In this document: positions 50,869 to 59,359 of the stretch, piece by piece
How positions within the stretch are numbered: the first letter of the stretch is position 1
How the letters are laid out: the number at the start of each line of letters is the position of its first letter
Program-made: the position numbers and the translations under genes
Notes under the pieces: generated by a model
What the model saw: only the letters and a program-made list of their open reading frames with translations
Told to the model about the DNA's origin: nothing
Databases searched by the model: none
NCBI RefSeq assembly: GCF_004959775.1
Contig: NZ_SJZG01000012.1
Span: 63,910 to 127,909 of the forward strand
Source: Agromyces sp. H66
GTDB taxonomy: Bacteria; Actinomycetota; Actinomycetes; Actinomycetales; Microbacteriaceae
DNA: 64,000 nt
Direction: 5' to 3'

Positions 50869-51870
50869 GTGGACATCCCACTCTGGGCGTGGCTCGCCGT
50901 GCTCGCCGTCATCGTCGTCATGCTGGTCATCGACCTCGTCGCGCATCGTGAGGCGCACGAGATCGGGCTCCGCGAGGCAGCGGGCTGGTCGGTGTTCTGG
51001 GTGCTGTCGGGCCTCGCCTTCGGCGTGATCATCTGGAGCCTGTTCGGCGCCGAATTCGGACAGCAGTACTTCGCGGGATTCGTCATCGAGAAGTCCCTGG
51101 CCGTCGACAACGTCTTCGTCTGGGCGATCATCTTCGCGAGCTTCGGGGTGCCCGCGCGGTACCAGCACCGTGTGCTGTTCCTCGGGGTGCTCGGCGCCCT
51201 CGTCTTCCGGGGCATCTTCATCGCGCTCGGCGCGGTCCTGCTCGAGAGCTTCGCGTGGGTGTTGTACGTCTTCGCCGCGCTGCTCGTCGTCACCGGCATC
51301 CAGATGCTGCGGCACCGCAACGACCACGGAGACCCGACGAAGTCGCGCGTGCTGCGGGTGTTCCGTCGGTTCGTTCCGATGACCGACGCCTTCCACGGCC
51401 AGAAGCTCGTCACCCGCGTCGGTGGCGCGCTCGTCGCGACGCCGCTGCTGGCGGTGCTCGTGCTCATCGAGGTCACCGACATCGTCTTCGCCGTCGACTC
51501 CATCCCGGCGATCTTCGCCGTCACGAGCGAGCCGTTCCTGGTCTTCACGGCGAACGCCTTCGCGATCCTCGGCCTGCGGGCGATGTACTTCCTGCTCGCC
51601 GATCTCGTGCATCGCTTCGTCTACCTCAAGATCGGCCTGGCCGCGATCCTCATCTGGGTCGGCGCGAAGATGGCGCTGCACGACGTCTGGAAGGTCCCGA
51701 CCACGCTCTCGCTCGGGGTCATCGTCGGCATCCTGGCGGTGACCGTCGTCGCCAGCCTCATCGCCACCCGCGGTCAGGGTCGCCGGTCGCTCGACACGTC
51801 AGCCGCGCCGATGTTCCGGGAGGCGACCGCGGAGGAGCTCGCGGGCAGCGGCCGTGCGGAGCGCCGATGA
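50869..51870 (+). CDS. TerC family integral membrane protein (Alx-like)
   Basis: A 333-residue membrane protein with about nine transmembrane segments. The TerC core is visible: AGFVIEKSLAVDNVFVWAII with the conserved Glu-x6-Asp-Asn, FRGIFIALGAVLLES, VLIEVTDIVFAVDSIPAIFA with Glu and Asp pairs, and FLVFTANAFAILGLRAMYFL. TerC proteins have been linked to tellurite and alkaline resistance and to manganese export that protects secreted enzymes. GAAGGAGA precedes the GTG start. Two identical-half-site palindromes lie upstream and a MarR-like gene overlaps its end by 4 nt (ATGA). Confidence 0.93.
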   Translation: MDIPLWAWLAVLAVIVVMLVIDLVAHREAHEIGLREAAGWSVFWVLSGLAFGVIIWSLFGAEFGQQYFAGFVIEKSLAVDNVFVWAIIFASFGVPARYQHRVLFLGVLGALVFRGIFIALGAVLLESFAWVLYVFAALLVVTGIQMLRHRNDHGDPTKSRVLRVFRRFVPMTDAFHGQKLVTRVGGALVATPLLAVLVLIEVTDIVFAVDSIPAIFAVTSEPFLVFTANAFAILGLRAMYFLLADLVHRFVYLKIGLAAILIWVGAKMALHDVWKVPTTLSLGVIVGILAVTVVASLIATRGQGRRSLDTSAAPMFREATAEELAGSGRAERR

Positions 51871-52166
51871 GACGCGACAATGAAGCCATGGCGCACTGGA
51901 CGTTCCTCACCCACCACGCTCACGTGCTCCTCGAGGTGGCCAGGAATCCGGATGCCACGATCGAGCAGCTCGCGGCGGCCGTGGGCGTCAGTGCCCGCTC
52001 GGCGGTGACGATCCTGAACGATCTCGACGCCACCGGGTACGTCGAGCGCGAGCGCCGCGGCAGGCGGAACCACTACGTCCTCCACCGCGACCGGCCGCTG
52101 CGGCATCCGTCGAACGCCACCCACACCGTGGGCGAGCTCATCGACGCGCTGAGCGACCTCGGCTGA
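51867..52166 (+). CDS. Small winged-helix (MarR-like) transcriptional regulator
   Basis: A 99-residue DNA-binding protein: MAHWTFLTHHAHVLLEVARN then NPDATIEQLAAAVGVSARSA and VTILNDLDATGYVERERRGR (recognition helix and wing), ending RHPSNATHTVGELIDALSDL. It is a minimal winged helix without ligand domain. The Met at 51867 overlaps the terC stop (ATGA) and has GGAG 6 nt upstream; an internal Met at 51888 would remove 7 residues. It is a plausible regulator of terC via the two upstream palindromes. Function is inference. Confidence 0.8.
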   Translation: MRRDNEAMAHWTFLTHHAHVLLEVARNPDATIEQLAAAVGVSARSAVTILNDLDATGYVERERRGRRNHYVLHRDRPLRHPSNATHTVGELIDALSDLG

Positions 52167-52188
52167 TCGCCGCCGGCTGATCGCCGCC
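52161..52188. repeat. 14-bp tandem repeat spanning a stop codon
   Basis: GGCTGATCGCCGCC occurs twice in direct tandem (52161-52174 and 52175-52188). The first copy contains the TGA stop of the MarR-like gene, so the stop context is duplicated. Slippage is the likely origin. Confidence 0.6.
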
Positions 52189-52208
52189 GACGAGGCCAGA
52201 GGGCCCGG

Positions 52209-52595
52209 TCAGGCCGTTGCCGGCTCGAGCCGCAGCGTCGTGGCGACGACGTCGGGCCCGACGACGGTGCCGACGATCTTCGGACCGTGGCGGTCGTACT
52301 TGGCGTGATACGCCGCGTCGAGCGACGCATGCACGTCGGCGTCGGCGCCGGGGTCCGCGAACTCGACGTCGCGCTCGATGCCGCCCGCGCGGATCCGGCC
52401 CGAACCGCTCGCCCTGGCCCGCACGAACCACGGATTGTCGGGCCCGTACGCGGAACGCACGTACAGGTCGTCGCCGACGCGCACCACCCAGATGGTGACA
52501 TACGGTCGCAGCGACCCGTCGCGTCGGCGAGAGGAGATGCCGATCTCCTCGGCGTTGCCGATGAGGTCGAGCTCGTCGTCGGTCCAGGCGGTCAT
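52209..52595 (-). CDS. DUF2255 family protein
   Basis: A 128-residue cytoplasmic protein. The signature MTAWTDDELDLIGNAEEIGI, YVTIWVVRVGDDLYVRSAYG and NPWFVRARASGSGRIRAGGI match DUF2255, whose fold resembles nitroreductase-associated or flavin-reductase-like split-barrels. A C-terminal HAKYDRHGPKIVGTVVGPDV continues the family pattern. The function is unknown. The gene ends 42 bp from the end of the + strand MarR-like gene. Confidence 0.8.
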   Translation of the reverse strand: MTAWTDDELDLIGNAEEIGISSRRRDGSLRPYVTIWVVRVGDDLYVRSAYGPDNPWFVRARASGSGRIRAGGIERDVEFADPGADADVHASLDAAYHAKYDRHGPKIVGTVVGPDVVATTLRLEPATA

Positions 52596-52623
52596 GGCGC
52601 GTGCTCCTCGATCCCTCGGCGTG

Positions 52624-53394
52624 CTACGTCGCGCTCGGCCCCTGCCCGATGCTCAGCCATTCGCCGCCGTCGCCGGTGCGCCGGGCGTCGGTCGAGCCAT
52701 CCACTCCCTTCATCGCCTGGAGCTGGCGGTCGATCTCGGCCTGCGCGCTGAGCGCCGCGAGTTGGCGCTCGATGTCGGCATCGGGCGGGGCGGTCAGGTC
52801 CTTCAGCGCCCCGCTCGCGAGCATCTCGTCGGTCGCCGCGGCACGAGCCTGCATCTGCGCGACGCGATCGCGCGCACGGTCGAGGCTGGTGCCGACGTCG
52901 TCGATCGTGGCGCCGATGCCGGCAACGGCCTCGTTCGCGCGCACCTGCGCCTCGGATGCCGTGTACGTCGCCTTGATCGTCTCCTTCTCGATGCGGAACG
53001 CGGCGATCTGCTCGGACAGGCGTCGCTCGCGTTCCTCCAGCTGTGCGGTCTGCTGCTGCATCCCCGCGTACTGCTGCTGCAGCTGCGAGACCTGTCGCTC
53101 GATGAGCGACCGTCGCTCGAGCGCCGCCCGCGCGAGGTCCTCGCGCCCGTGGGCGAGCGCCTCGCGGGCCTGGTCGCCGAGGCGCTGGTAGCGAGCGCCG
53201 AGCTCCTGACCCTGCAGGTCCACCCGCTTCTTGGCCGTGGCGACCTCGGCGAGGGCCTTCCTGACCTGCTGCAGCAGCTTGACCTGCTGGTCGTAGCTGT
53301 CGTCGAGCAGTTCGCGAGGGTCCTCCACCTTGTCGAGGGCCTTGCGGGTCTTGCTGCGGAAGATGGTTCGCATCCGCGAGGTGTTGTCGCTCAT
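52624..53394 (-). CDS. pspA: PspA/IM30 (Vipp1-like) family membrane-stress protein
   Basis: A 256-residue coiled-coil protein. Helical blocks such as RTIFRSKTRKALDKVEDPRE, LLDDSYDQQVKLLQQVRKAL and IEKETIKATYTASEAQVRAN are typical of PspA, an ESCRT-III-like protein that coats damaged membrane. The DPRELLDDSYDQQ box is diagnostic. No amphipathic N-terminal helix of E. coli type is obvious. It follows an upstream membrane protein with a 4-nt overlap and both are probably expressed under envelope stress. The C-terminal tail ends GEWLSIGQGPSAT. Confidence 0.92.
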   Translation of the reverse strand: MSDNTSRMRTIFRSKTRKALDKVEDPRELLDDSYDQQVKLLQQVRKALAEVATAKKRVDLQGQELGARYQRLGDQAREALAHGREDLARAALERRSLIERQVSQLQQQYAGMQQQTAQLEERERRLSEQIAAFRIEKETIKATYTASEAQVRANEAVAGIGATIDDVGTSLDRARDRVAQMQARAAATDEMLASGALKDLTAPPDADIERQLAALSAQAEIDRQLQAMKGVDGSTDARRTGDGGEWLSIGQGPSAT

Positions 53395-54029
53395 GATGGG
53401 GTCCCCTTGTCTCGAACGATGGATGTCGCCGCCGACGGCGACCGTGTCGGCTCGACGCGCTCCTCTCCGCGGTTGAGTCGCTGCAGTTCCTGCACTCCGG
53501 CGTGCAATGCCGCGACCTCACGGTCGACGTCGGCATGCAGTGCGGTGAGGGTCTCGTCGGTCGAGCCCGCGAGCCCGGACGCGACGGCCGAGCGCAGTCG
53601 ACGCACCAGGCCGACGACCTGGTCGACCCGATGTCCGGCCACGGGAAGATGCTCGGCCAGCACCGCGGGGTCCGTCTCGCTCTCCATCAGCCGCAACTGG
53701 AGGTCCAGCGCGACGCCCTCCTCCCGGATGCGACGGAACAGTCGTGGAAGTTCGCCTCGTGGGCCGTCGCCTCGCACCGCGAGGTCGACCGCAGCCTGGC
53801 CGCTGTCGAGTGCATCTCCGAGCCGCACGCGCAACGTGAGGACCCTCCGCTGCGAACCCGAGCTGAACCGGGCTCGAGCGCGCAGCGTCGCGCCGGCGAG
53901 CTTGCGGTTGCGACGGATGCGTCTGACCAGCGCGCGCACGATGAGGACGACCGTCACGATCGAGATGAGGCCCATGGCCAGGAGTGCGACGAGCACCCAG
54001 ATGAGCACCTCCACGACGAGCACCTCCAT
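53391..54029 (-). CDS. Membrane protein co-expressed with PspA
   Basis: A 212-residue protein with one N-terminal transmembrane segment (EVLVVEVLIWVLVALLAMGL, continuing LISIVTVVLIVRALVRRIRR) and a long helical cytoplasmic part (LDSGQAAVDLAVRGDGPRGE, LHADVDREVAALHAGVQELQ). No family is recognised. Its stop overlaps the pspA ATG by 4 nt, so the two are coupled. It may anchor or regulate PspA at the membrane, which is inference. An upstream GTG at 54113 would add 28 residues; GAGGGG lies 10 nt before the preferred ATG. Confidence 0.65.
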   Translation of the reverse strand: MEVLVVEVLIWVLVALLAMGLISIVTVVLIVRALVRRIRRNRKLAGATLRARARFSSGSQRRVLTLRVRLGDALDSGQAAVDLAVRGDGPRGELPRLFRRIREEGVALDLQLRLMESETDPAVLAEHLPVAGHRVDQVVGLVRRLRSAVASGLAGSTDETLTALHADVDREVAALHAGVQELQRLNRGEERVEPTRSPSAATSIVRDKGTPS

Positions 54030-54168
54030 CTTCCAGAGGCCCCTCGCGGTGAGTTCCCACCGCTGCGTCGCCATCCGGGTCGAACACGCGATATAACGCA
54101 AACCTACGCTCACTCCGGCTCGAACGTGAGGGCTCGCGGGAGATTCGCAGGACGGGAGGCCTCCGCGA

Positions 54169-55817
54169 TCAGTCGAGGTACGGCAGGACGACCCGTGATG
54201 GATCGGCGCCGCCCAGGTGCACCCGCTGGCGGCCGTGGTTCACGGCGTCGCGATGCCGGGCGTAGACGAGCTGGGGGTAGTCCATGATGTCCCGTCCCTG
54301 CACCACCAGGACGAGCGACTCTCCCGCCTCGAAGGCGGTGCCCGAGGGCAGGATCTCGATCGTCACGCGCGTTGCCCCATCCGACTCGAGCGGCAGCGCC
54401 TGCCGGTGCGCGAGCACCGGGAGGAACGGCTCCGACCGTCGATCGTCGAGCTCCCGATGGGACACCCGCAGCCATCCGAGCGCGACGGGACCGTCCTCGA
54501 ACTGGGCGTAGTGCGCGAAGCCCACCACCTCGCCGTCGGTGCCGCGCTTGAAGAGCCCGACGAACAGGTCCATGTCGTCGGCGTCGGGGGCCGAGACATT
54601 GAGTTCGGCGGTCGCGTGCCCGACCAGCACCGTGCGTTCCGTGAACGTGTGCTCGAACAGCACGCGGTGGGCGCCGATGCCGCTCGCGAGTCCGTCGTAC
54701 TCGACGAAGGACTCGGCCTCGGGCGCGGTCTCGGCGAGCGTTCCCCCTTCGTCGAGGTACAGGGGCGCGTATCGCACCCCGGGAAGGGGCCAGGCATCCG
54801 CTGCGGCGACCTCGCCGCGGTCGTACGCCTCGCGCACCTCGTACAGCACAGCGGGCGATCGTCCCAGCCATTGTCGATGCCCTTGAGGAACCGGTCGAAG
54901 AACTGCCGCTGCCGCTCGACGTTCTCGGGACGGTAGTACTCGGCCCACTTCTTCCGGCCGTGGATGTCGAGCCACTTCTGCGCCGACCCCATGCGCCGGA
55001 AGCCCTCCAGGGTGCCACGGCTGTGCAGCCCTTGGTCGGACCAACTGCCGACCACCCACGCCGGCGCCTCGATGCGCTCGAGCCGGGCCGCCTTCGTCTC
55101 CCAGAAGTCGTCGAAGAATGGGTGCGCGTTCGTCTCCCGCTCGAGGTCCTCGATCTCGCCCGTGCTCGCTCCCCAGCGCTCCCAGATGTACGGCCAGAAG
55201 GATGTCTCGGGGATGCCGCCGTGCCGGGCGACCTCACGGTACGTGTCGCTCCACCCCTCCCACGGGTTGATGGCGGCGAGGTGCGGCGGGTTCAGCTCGG
55301 CGACGCGCCACTGGGAGACGGTGAGGTAGGAGACGCCCGAGAGGCCGACCTTCCCGTTGCTCCACTCCCGCGTGCCCGCCCATTCGATGAAGTCGCGGAA
55401 GTCCTCGGCTTCCTCGGGCGAGCAGTACGTGGCTGGGCCCGTGGCGTACCAGGTGCCCGGGATGTCGGTGACCACGATCGCATAGCCGTGCGGGACCCAG
55501 TAGTCGGGGTCGGGCGCCTCGAAGGTGGTCTTCGGGCCGATGTCCTCCGGCCGCACGCCGCTGTCGGGGTAGATCACGCCGATCGGAGCCGGGTTGTGCT
55601 TCCCGTACGGCGACCAGGCGATGAGGACGGGTGCCGGTTCGCCGCCGTCGGAACGGTAGACATCCGCGATCACCGTGTGTCCGGCCTCGGTCGTGACCGT
55701 GACATCCCATTCGATGATCATCCCGTCGACGCGCTGGGTGCGCGGTTCGGGCGGCCGCCCGCCGCGCGACTCGGGCGCACTGCGCGGCGGACGGAAGAGG
55801 TAGGGAGTCGACGACAT
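54169..55817 (-). pseudogene. CocE/NonD family hydrolase (S15), frameshifted
   Basis: An X-Pro-dipeptidyl-peptidase/cocaine-esterase-like hydrolase read in two frames. From the ATG at 55817 (GAAAGGATCG upstream; that element CGAAAGGATCGC is tandemly duplicated) the frame gives WDVTVTTEAGHTVIADVYRS, HGYAIVVTDIPGTWYATGP, the nucleophile region GLSGVSYLTVSQWRVAELNP and ends near GIDNGWDDRP. At 54853-54855 (GGG on the + strand) the frame changes, and the C-terminal jelly-roll domain continues as VLYEVREAYDRGEVAAADAW, VLVGHATAELNVSAPDADDM to a stop at 54169. Total 1649 nt is 3n+2; one extra base in the GGG run restores a single frame. Real mutation or sequencing slip is undecided. Confidence 0.85.
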
Positions 55818-56050
55818 CGGCGATCCTTTCGGGGTGCGATCCTTTCGCACTGCGGGCCACTCGGAGTGCGCGCCACGCTAGCAGCCGGTTCAGCGTGCCG
55901 GGAGGGCTTGCGTCAGCCCCCGAGGGATCCTCACTCGCCACGCTGACGGGGTGAGCAGGCCTTACGGTGCACGCACCAGCGAACAGGCGACCCGGCAGGA
56001 ACCAGGCGCGCTCACCGCAAGGATCACCAACTCTTCGACACAATCCGTGT

Positions 56051-57331
56051 ATGACCCGAGATGCCCCGGCCGTCGCAGAGTTCCGTGTATCTGGACACAG
56101 GCCCGCGCTGCGGGCCGGACTCGCTGTGGCTGTCACGCTCGTCCTCACCGCCTGTGGCGGGGTCGTTGGCCAGCCGGGCGGCGGCGCGGGACACACGGTG
56201 GACGCCAAACTCGCGGGCAGCCTGTCGGCCGAGGACGCTGCCGCGGCGGCCGACGGCGTCAACGCCTTCGGATTCGATCTCCACACCGCCGTCGCAAGTG
56301 ATGGCGATAACACGGTCACCTCGCCACTGTCGCTGTCGGTGCTGCTGGCGATGGTGGCCGCCGGTGCCGGCGGGGACAACGCCGAGGAGATGGTCGACCT
56401 ACTGGGCCTCGACGGCCCGCGGGACACACGGAATGCGGCTCTGCTCGCCGACCTGGTCGGTACCGATGACGTCACGTTGGCGATCGCGAACTCGCTGTGG
56501 GCGGCCGAAGGCCATCCGTTCGAGGACGACTATGTCTCGTTCGTGCAGGCCGCGTACGGGGCGACGCTCGATGAGGTCGACCTCGACTCGCAGGATGCCG
56601 CCGACGCTATCGACGACTGGGTCGACGAACGCACTGAGGGACGGATCGATGAGATCGCCGCGGATCTCGGCCTGCCCGACCCGCAGGCGGTGCTCGTGCT
56701 GCTCAATGCTGTGTACTTCGCGGGTACCTGGACCACCGCATTCGACGAGGCCGACACCCGGGAGACGCCATTCGCCCTGCCCGGCGGCGACGAGGTGGGG
56801 GTTCCCACCATGCATCGCATCGACGCCGAGGGGGAGACCTCCTTCGGTGATGGCTTCCAGATGCTTCGGCTTCCCTACGGCGACGACGAGCGCTTCGGCA
56901 TGGAGGTGCTGCTGCCCGACGAGGACGTGACCCTCGACGAGCTTCTCGACGACCTCGACGCCGAGGTCTGGCGGAATGCGGTCGACGGCCTCGAGACGGC
57001 CACCTTCTCCGAGATCGCACTGCCACGCTTTGAACTCGCGTGGGACGCGAACCTCAACGAGGTTCTGCAATCGCTCGGGATGGTGTCTGCGTTCAGCGGC
57101 GGGGACTTCACGCCGATGTCGCCTGCAGACCCGTTCCTCGACACCGTCGTGCAGAAGACCTACATCCGGGTCGACGAGAAGGGCACCGAGGCCGCGGCGG
57201 TCACGGGCGGGGCCATGGCGTCGTCCGCACCGCCGCCATTCCGGGTCGACCGGCCCTTCGCGTTCACGGTGAGCGACCGGGAGACCGGCGCCGTGCTCTT
57301 CCTTGGCAGTGTTCACGATCCCCGCGGCTGA
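56051..57331 (+). CDS. Serpin-family serine protease inhibitor (lipoprotein)
   Basis: A 426-residue exported serpin. The signal peptide ends at a lipobox L-T-A-C-G (Cys35), so the protein should be lipid-anchored outside the cell. The serpin core is complete: VNAFGFDLHTAVASDGDNTV, SPLSLSVLLAMVAAGAGG, LNAVYFAGTWTTAFDEADT, VPTMHRIDAEG, MEVLLPDEDVTLDELLDDL and the C-terminal FRVDRPFAFTVSDRETGAV, LFLGSVHDPRG. The hinge EKGTEAAAVTGGAM (near residues 376-389) is of the inhibitory type with Gly-Thr and small residues, predicting protease trapping; P1 by standard counting would be Ser. CACAAT lies 6 nt before the ATG (leaderless). Confidence 0.92.
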   Translation: MTRDAPAVAEFRVSGHRPALRAGLAVAVTLVLTACGGVVGQPGGGAGHTVDAKLAGSLSAEDAAAAADGVNAFGFDLHTAVASDGDNTVTSPLSLSVLLAMVAAGAGGDNAEEMVDLLGLDGPRDTRNAALLADLVGTDDVTLAIANSLWAAEGHPFEDDYVSFVQAAYGATLDEVDLDSQDAADAIDDWVDERTEGRIDEIAADLGLPDPQAVLVLLNAVYFAGTWTTAFDEADTRETPFALPGGDEVGVPTMHRIDAEGETSFGDGFQMLRLPYGDDERFGMEVLLPDEDVTLDELLDDLDAEVWRNAVDGLETATFSEIALPRFELAWDANLNEVLQSLGMVSAFSGGDFTPMSPADPFLDTVVQKTYIRVDEKGTEAAAVTGGAMASSAPPPFRVDRPFAFTVSDRETGAVLFLGSVHDPRG

Positions 57332-57420
57332 CACGCCGTCGGGATTCATGGCAGGAATACCGCTCTCGGTGTCCTTGCAGACTCTAGGCCTGGGCCGGTG
57401 ACCCGGGTCATGGTGTTCCC

Positions 57421-58260
57421 ATGCCCGAAACCATCGAATCGAACGTCGTGCGAACCACCGTCCAGGTCGACGGCCACGAGGCCAGCTACCTGACCGTCGA
57501 GCAGGACGGCCCGGTCGTGCTGCTGCTTCACGGCACCTACTGGAGCCGGGTCTGGCTTCCGGTGCTTGGCAGTCTCGCTGAGGCAGGGCTGCGGCCCATC
57601 GCGGTCGATCTGCCCGGGCTGGGTCGCTCAGGAGGCGAGCTCAACCTGGAGACGGCCACGGTCCCGGCTCTCGCGGAATGGGTGGCGCGGTTCGCGACCG
57701 CATTGAGACTCTCCGGACCGGTGGCTGTGGTGGGCCACGACATCGGCGGTGCCGTCGCCCAGCACCTCCTCGTCCACGATCGACTGGAGGTGCCTGCGTT
57801 GGCCCTGGCCAACTCGGTCACCTATGACTCCTGGCCCGTGCCGGGCGTGGCCCGGTTCCGGAACCCCGAGGTCGTGGCTGCGACCACCGCCGGGGAAGTG
57901 CTCACCGGCCGCCGACAATCGGTGACCACGGCACTCGCCGGTGCCGCCACCGAAGCACTGATCGCCGAGTATCTCGATCCGTGGACCGACGCGCGCGTTC
58001 GCCGCTCCTGGATGGCCCTGGCGGGCGCGGCCGACAGCCGCTACACCCTCGATCTCGTTCCTGCCCTCCAGCAGTCCACGACGCCGAAACTGCTCATCTG
58101 GGGCGAGGACGATGGTTTTCAGAAGGTCGAGTACGCCGAGCGGTTCGCCAGGGAGATCCCGCACACCACACTCGTGCGCATCCCGGAAGCAGGACACATC
58201 CCCATGGAGAACGCACCCGACCGGATCGCCGGAACACTCGTCGACTTCTTCATGCGGTGA
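57421..58260 (+). CDS. Alpha/beta hydrolase, dehalogenase/epoxide-hydrolase-like
   Basis: A 279-residue hydrolase. The first strand VVLLLHGTYWSRVWLPVLGS has the oxyanion HG, and the nucleophile elbow VVGHDIGGAVAQHLLVHD (near residues 103-120) has Asp instead of Ser (G-H-D-I-G-G), as in haloalkane and fluoroacetate dehalogenases and epoxide hydrolases. The C-terminal PEAGHIPMENAPDRIAGTLV gives the histidine. A tryptophan or tyrosine pair typical of dehalogenases was not verified. No export signal. It sits about 90 bp after the serpin gene on the same strand. Confidence 0.85.
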   Translation: MPETIESNVVRTTVQVDGHEASYLTVEQDGPVVLLLHGTYWSRVWLPVLGSLAEAGLRPIAVDLPGLGRSGGELNLETATVPALAEWVARFATALRLSGPVAVVGHDIGGAVAQHLLVHDRLEVPALALANSVTYDSWPVPGVARFRNPEVVAATTAGEVLTGRRQSVTTALAGAATEALIAEYLDPWTDARVRRSWMALAGAADSRYTLDLVPALQQSTTPKLLIWGEDDGFQKVEYAERFAREIPHTTLVRIPEAGHIPMENAPDRIAGTLVDFFMR

Positions 58261-58331
58261 GGGATAGGCCATCGCACTTCCGCTGAAGACCCCCAACCGG
58301 GCTCTCGTCAGGCCCGTGGGAGAGTGGGGCC

Positions 58332-58802
58332 ATGCTGGTCAGGCTTGGTGAGGAAGATTGGGCGATTTGGAGAGCGGCCCGGCTGGCGGCGCTGGCTGAC
58401 TCCGTTGAGGCGTTCCCGAATGCCGCTGTGAATTGGACCGGAGGCGGCGAGGTGCGGTGGCGGGACCGCTTACTGGATGCGACCGCGCTGAAGATCGTGG
58501 CGATCGGGATCCACGAGGATCCGGTTGGCCTGGTCCGTGGAGTGCTCGACGGCGACTGGGCGTGGCTGCATTCACTCTGGGTCCGCCCAGACCATCGCCG
58601 AAATGGCCTCGGTGGCCGGCTCATTGCCGCTGTCGAGGATTGGGCTCGGCCCACAGCAGCAGGCGTCCGGCTCGAGGTCGTTCCAGGCAACAGCTCCGCC
58701 ATCGCGCTCTATCGGGGCCGCGGGTACGTGACGACCGAGATGCCGGGCACGCCACTCACCGGACACGGTCGCGAACTGGTGATGGAGAAGGTCTTCAGCT
58801 AG
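58332..58802 (+). CDS. GNAT family N-acetyltransferase
   Basis: A 156-residue acetyl-CoA-dependent acetyltransferase. The opening LVRLGEEDWAIWRAARLAAL is the first strand and helix, LHSLWVRPDHRRNGLGGRLI is motif A with the acetyl-CoA-binding R-R-N-G-L-G-G loop, and VRLEVVPGNSSAIALYRGRG is motif B. The end GRELVMEKVFS is typical. Substrate unknown. The short unusual lead GGGC before the ATG gives no ribosome-binding site. Confidence 0.9.
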   Translation: MLVRLGEEDWAIWRAARLAALADSVEAFPNAAVNWTGGGEVRWRDRLLDATALKIVAIGIHEDPVGLVRGVLDGDWAWLHSLWVRPDHRRNGLGGRLIAAVEDWARPTAAGVRLEVVPGNSSAIALYRGRGYVTTEMPGTPLTGHGRELVMEKVFS

Positions 58803-58981
58803 GTCGGTGGACTTCAGTCCATGGGCGCGAATCGCCTCGCTGATATTGGGCGACTGGAGAAGTCAGCGGATGCCGGGTTCTCACCGCCGTTTCAGCAGAG
58901 CATCCGCTTGCGGCTTCCGGTGACCGACCTCAGACGGGCGGGACTGAATGTTGGGCGCTGACTGGCATGCTCATCGCATGT

Positions 58982-59009
58982 TGAAGCGCCCCGGGTGTGA
59001 TGGAGGCTC
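58982..59009 (+). repeat. IS left inverted repeat
   Basis: 28 bp, TGAAGCGCCCCGGGT then GTGATGGAGGCTC; differs from the right end at a few internal positions. Confidence 0.9.
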
Positions 59010-59033
59010 TCAAACCTGTGAAGGATGAGAGTC

Positions 59034-59354
59034 ATGGCAGCACCACGGAAGTACAGCGAGGAACTGAAGGAGCGGGCGACGCGGTTGGCGTTGGATGCCC
59101 GTCGCGACCCGGCGTCGAAGACGGGGGCGATCAAGCGGATCGCGGATCAGCTCGGTATCCACCCTGAGGCGTTGCGCACGTGGGTGCGGCAGGCGGAGGT
59201 CGACGGCGGTCTCGCGCCCGGAACGACGACGGTGGACGCGCAGCGGATCGCCGACCTCGAGCGCGAGGTGCGTGAGTTGCGTCGGGCGAACGAGATCTTG
59301 AAGACCGCGTCGGCTTTTTTCGCGGCGGCGGAGCTCGACCGCAAGCTGAAGTAG
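59034..59354 (+). CDS. IS3-family transposase OrfA
   Basis: A 106-residue helix-turn-helix protein: KYSEELKERATRLALDARRD, IKRIADQLGIHPEALRTWVR and a leucine-zipper-like tail (LEREVRELRRANEILKTASA). It recognises the IS ends. GGATGAGA upstream acts as ribosome-binding site; an ATG at 59025 is an alternative. The T6 tract at 59315-59320 can cause -1 frameshifting into OrfB. Confidence 0.92.
   Translation: MAAPRKYSEELKERATRLALDARRDPASKTGAIKRIADQLGIHPEALRTWVRQAEVDGGLAPGTTTVDAQRIADLEREVRELRRANEILKTASAFFAAAELDRKLK
59313..59321 (+). other. Candidate -1 ribosomal frameshift site of the IS
   Basis: GCTTTTTTC at 59313-59321 contains six T, the slippery type used by IS3-family elements to make the OrfAB transposase. 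OrfB is in the -1 frame relative to OrfA and remains open upstream of its GTG to this point. Confidence 0.65.
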
Positions 59355-59359
59355 CCGAG

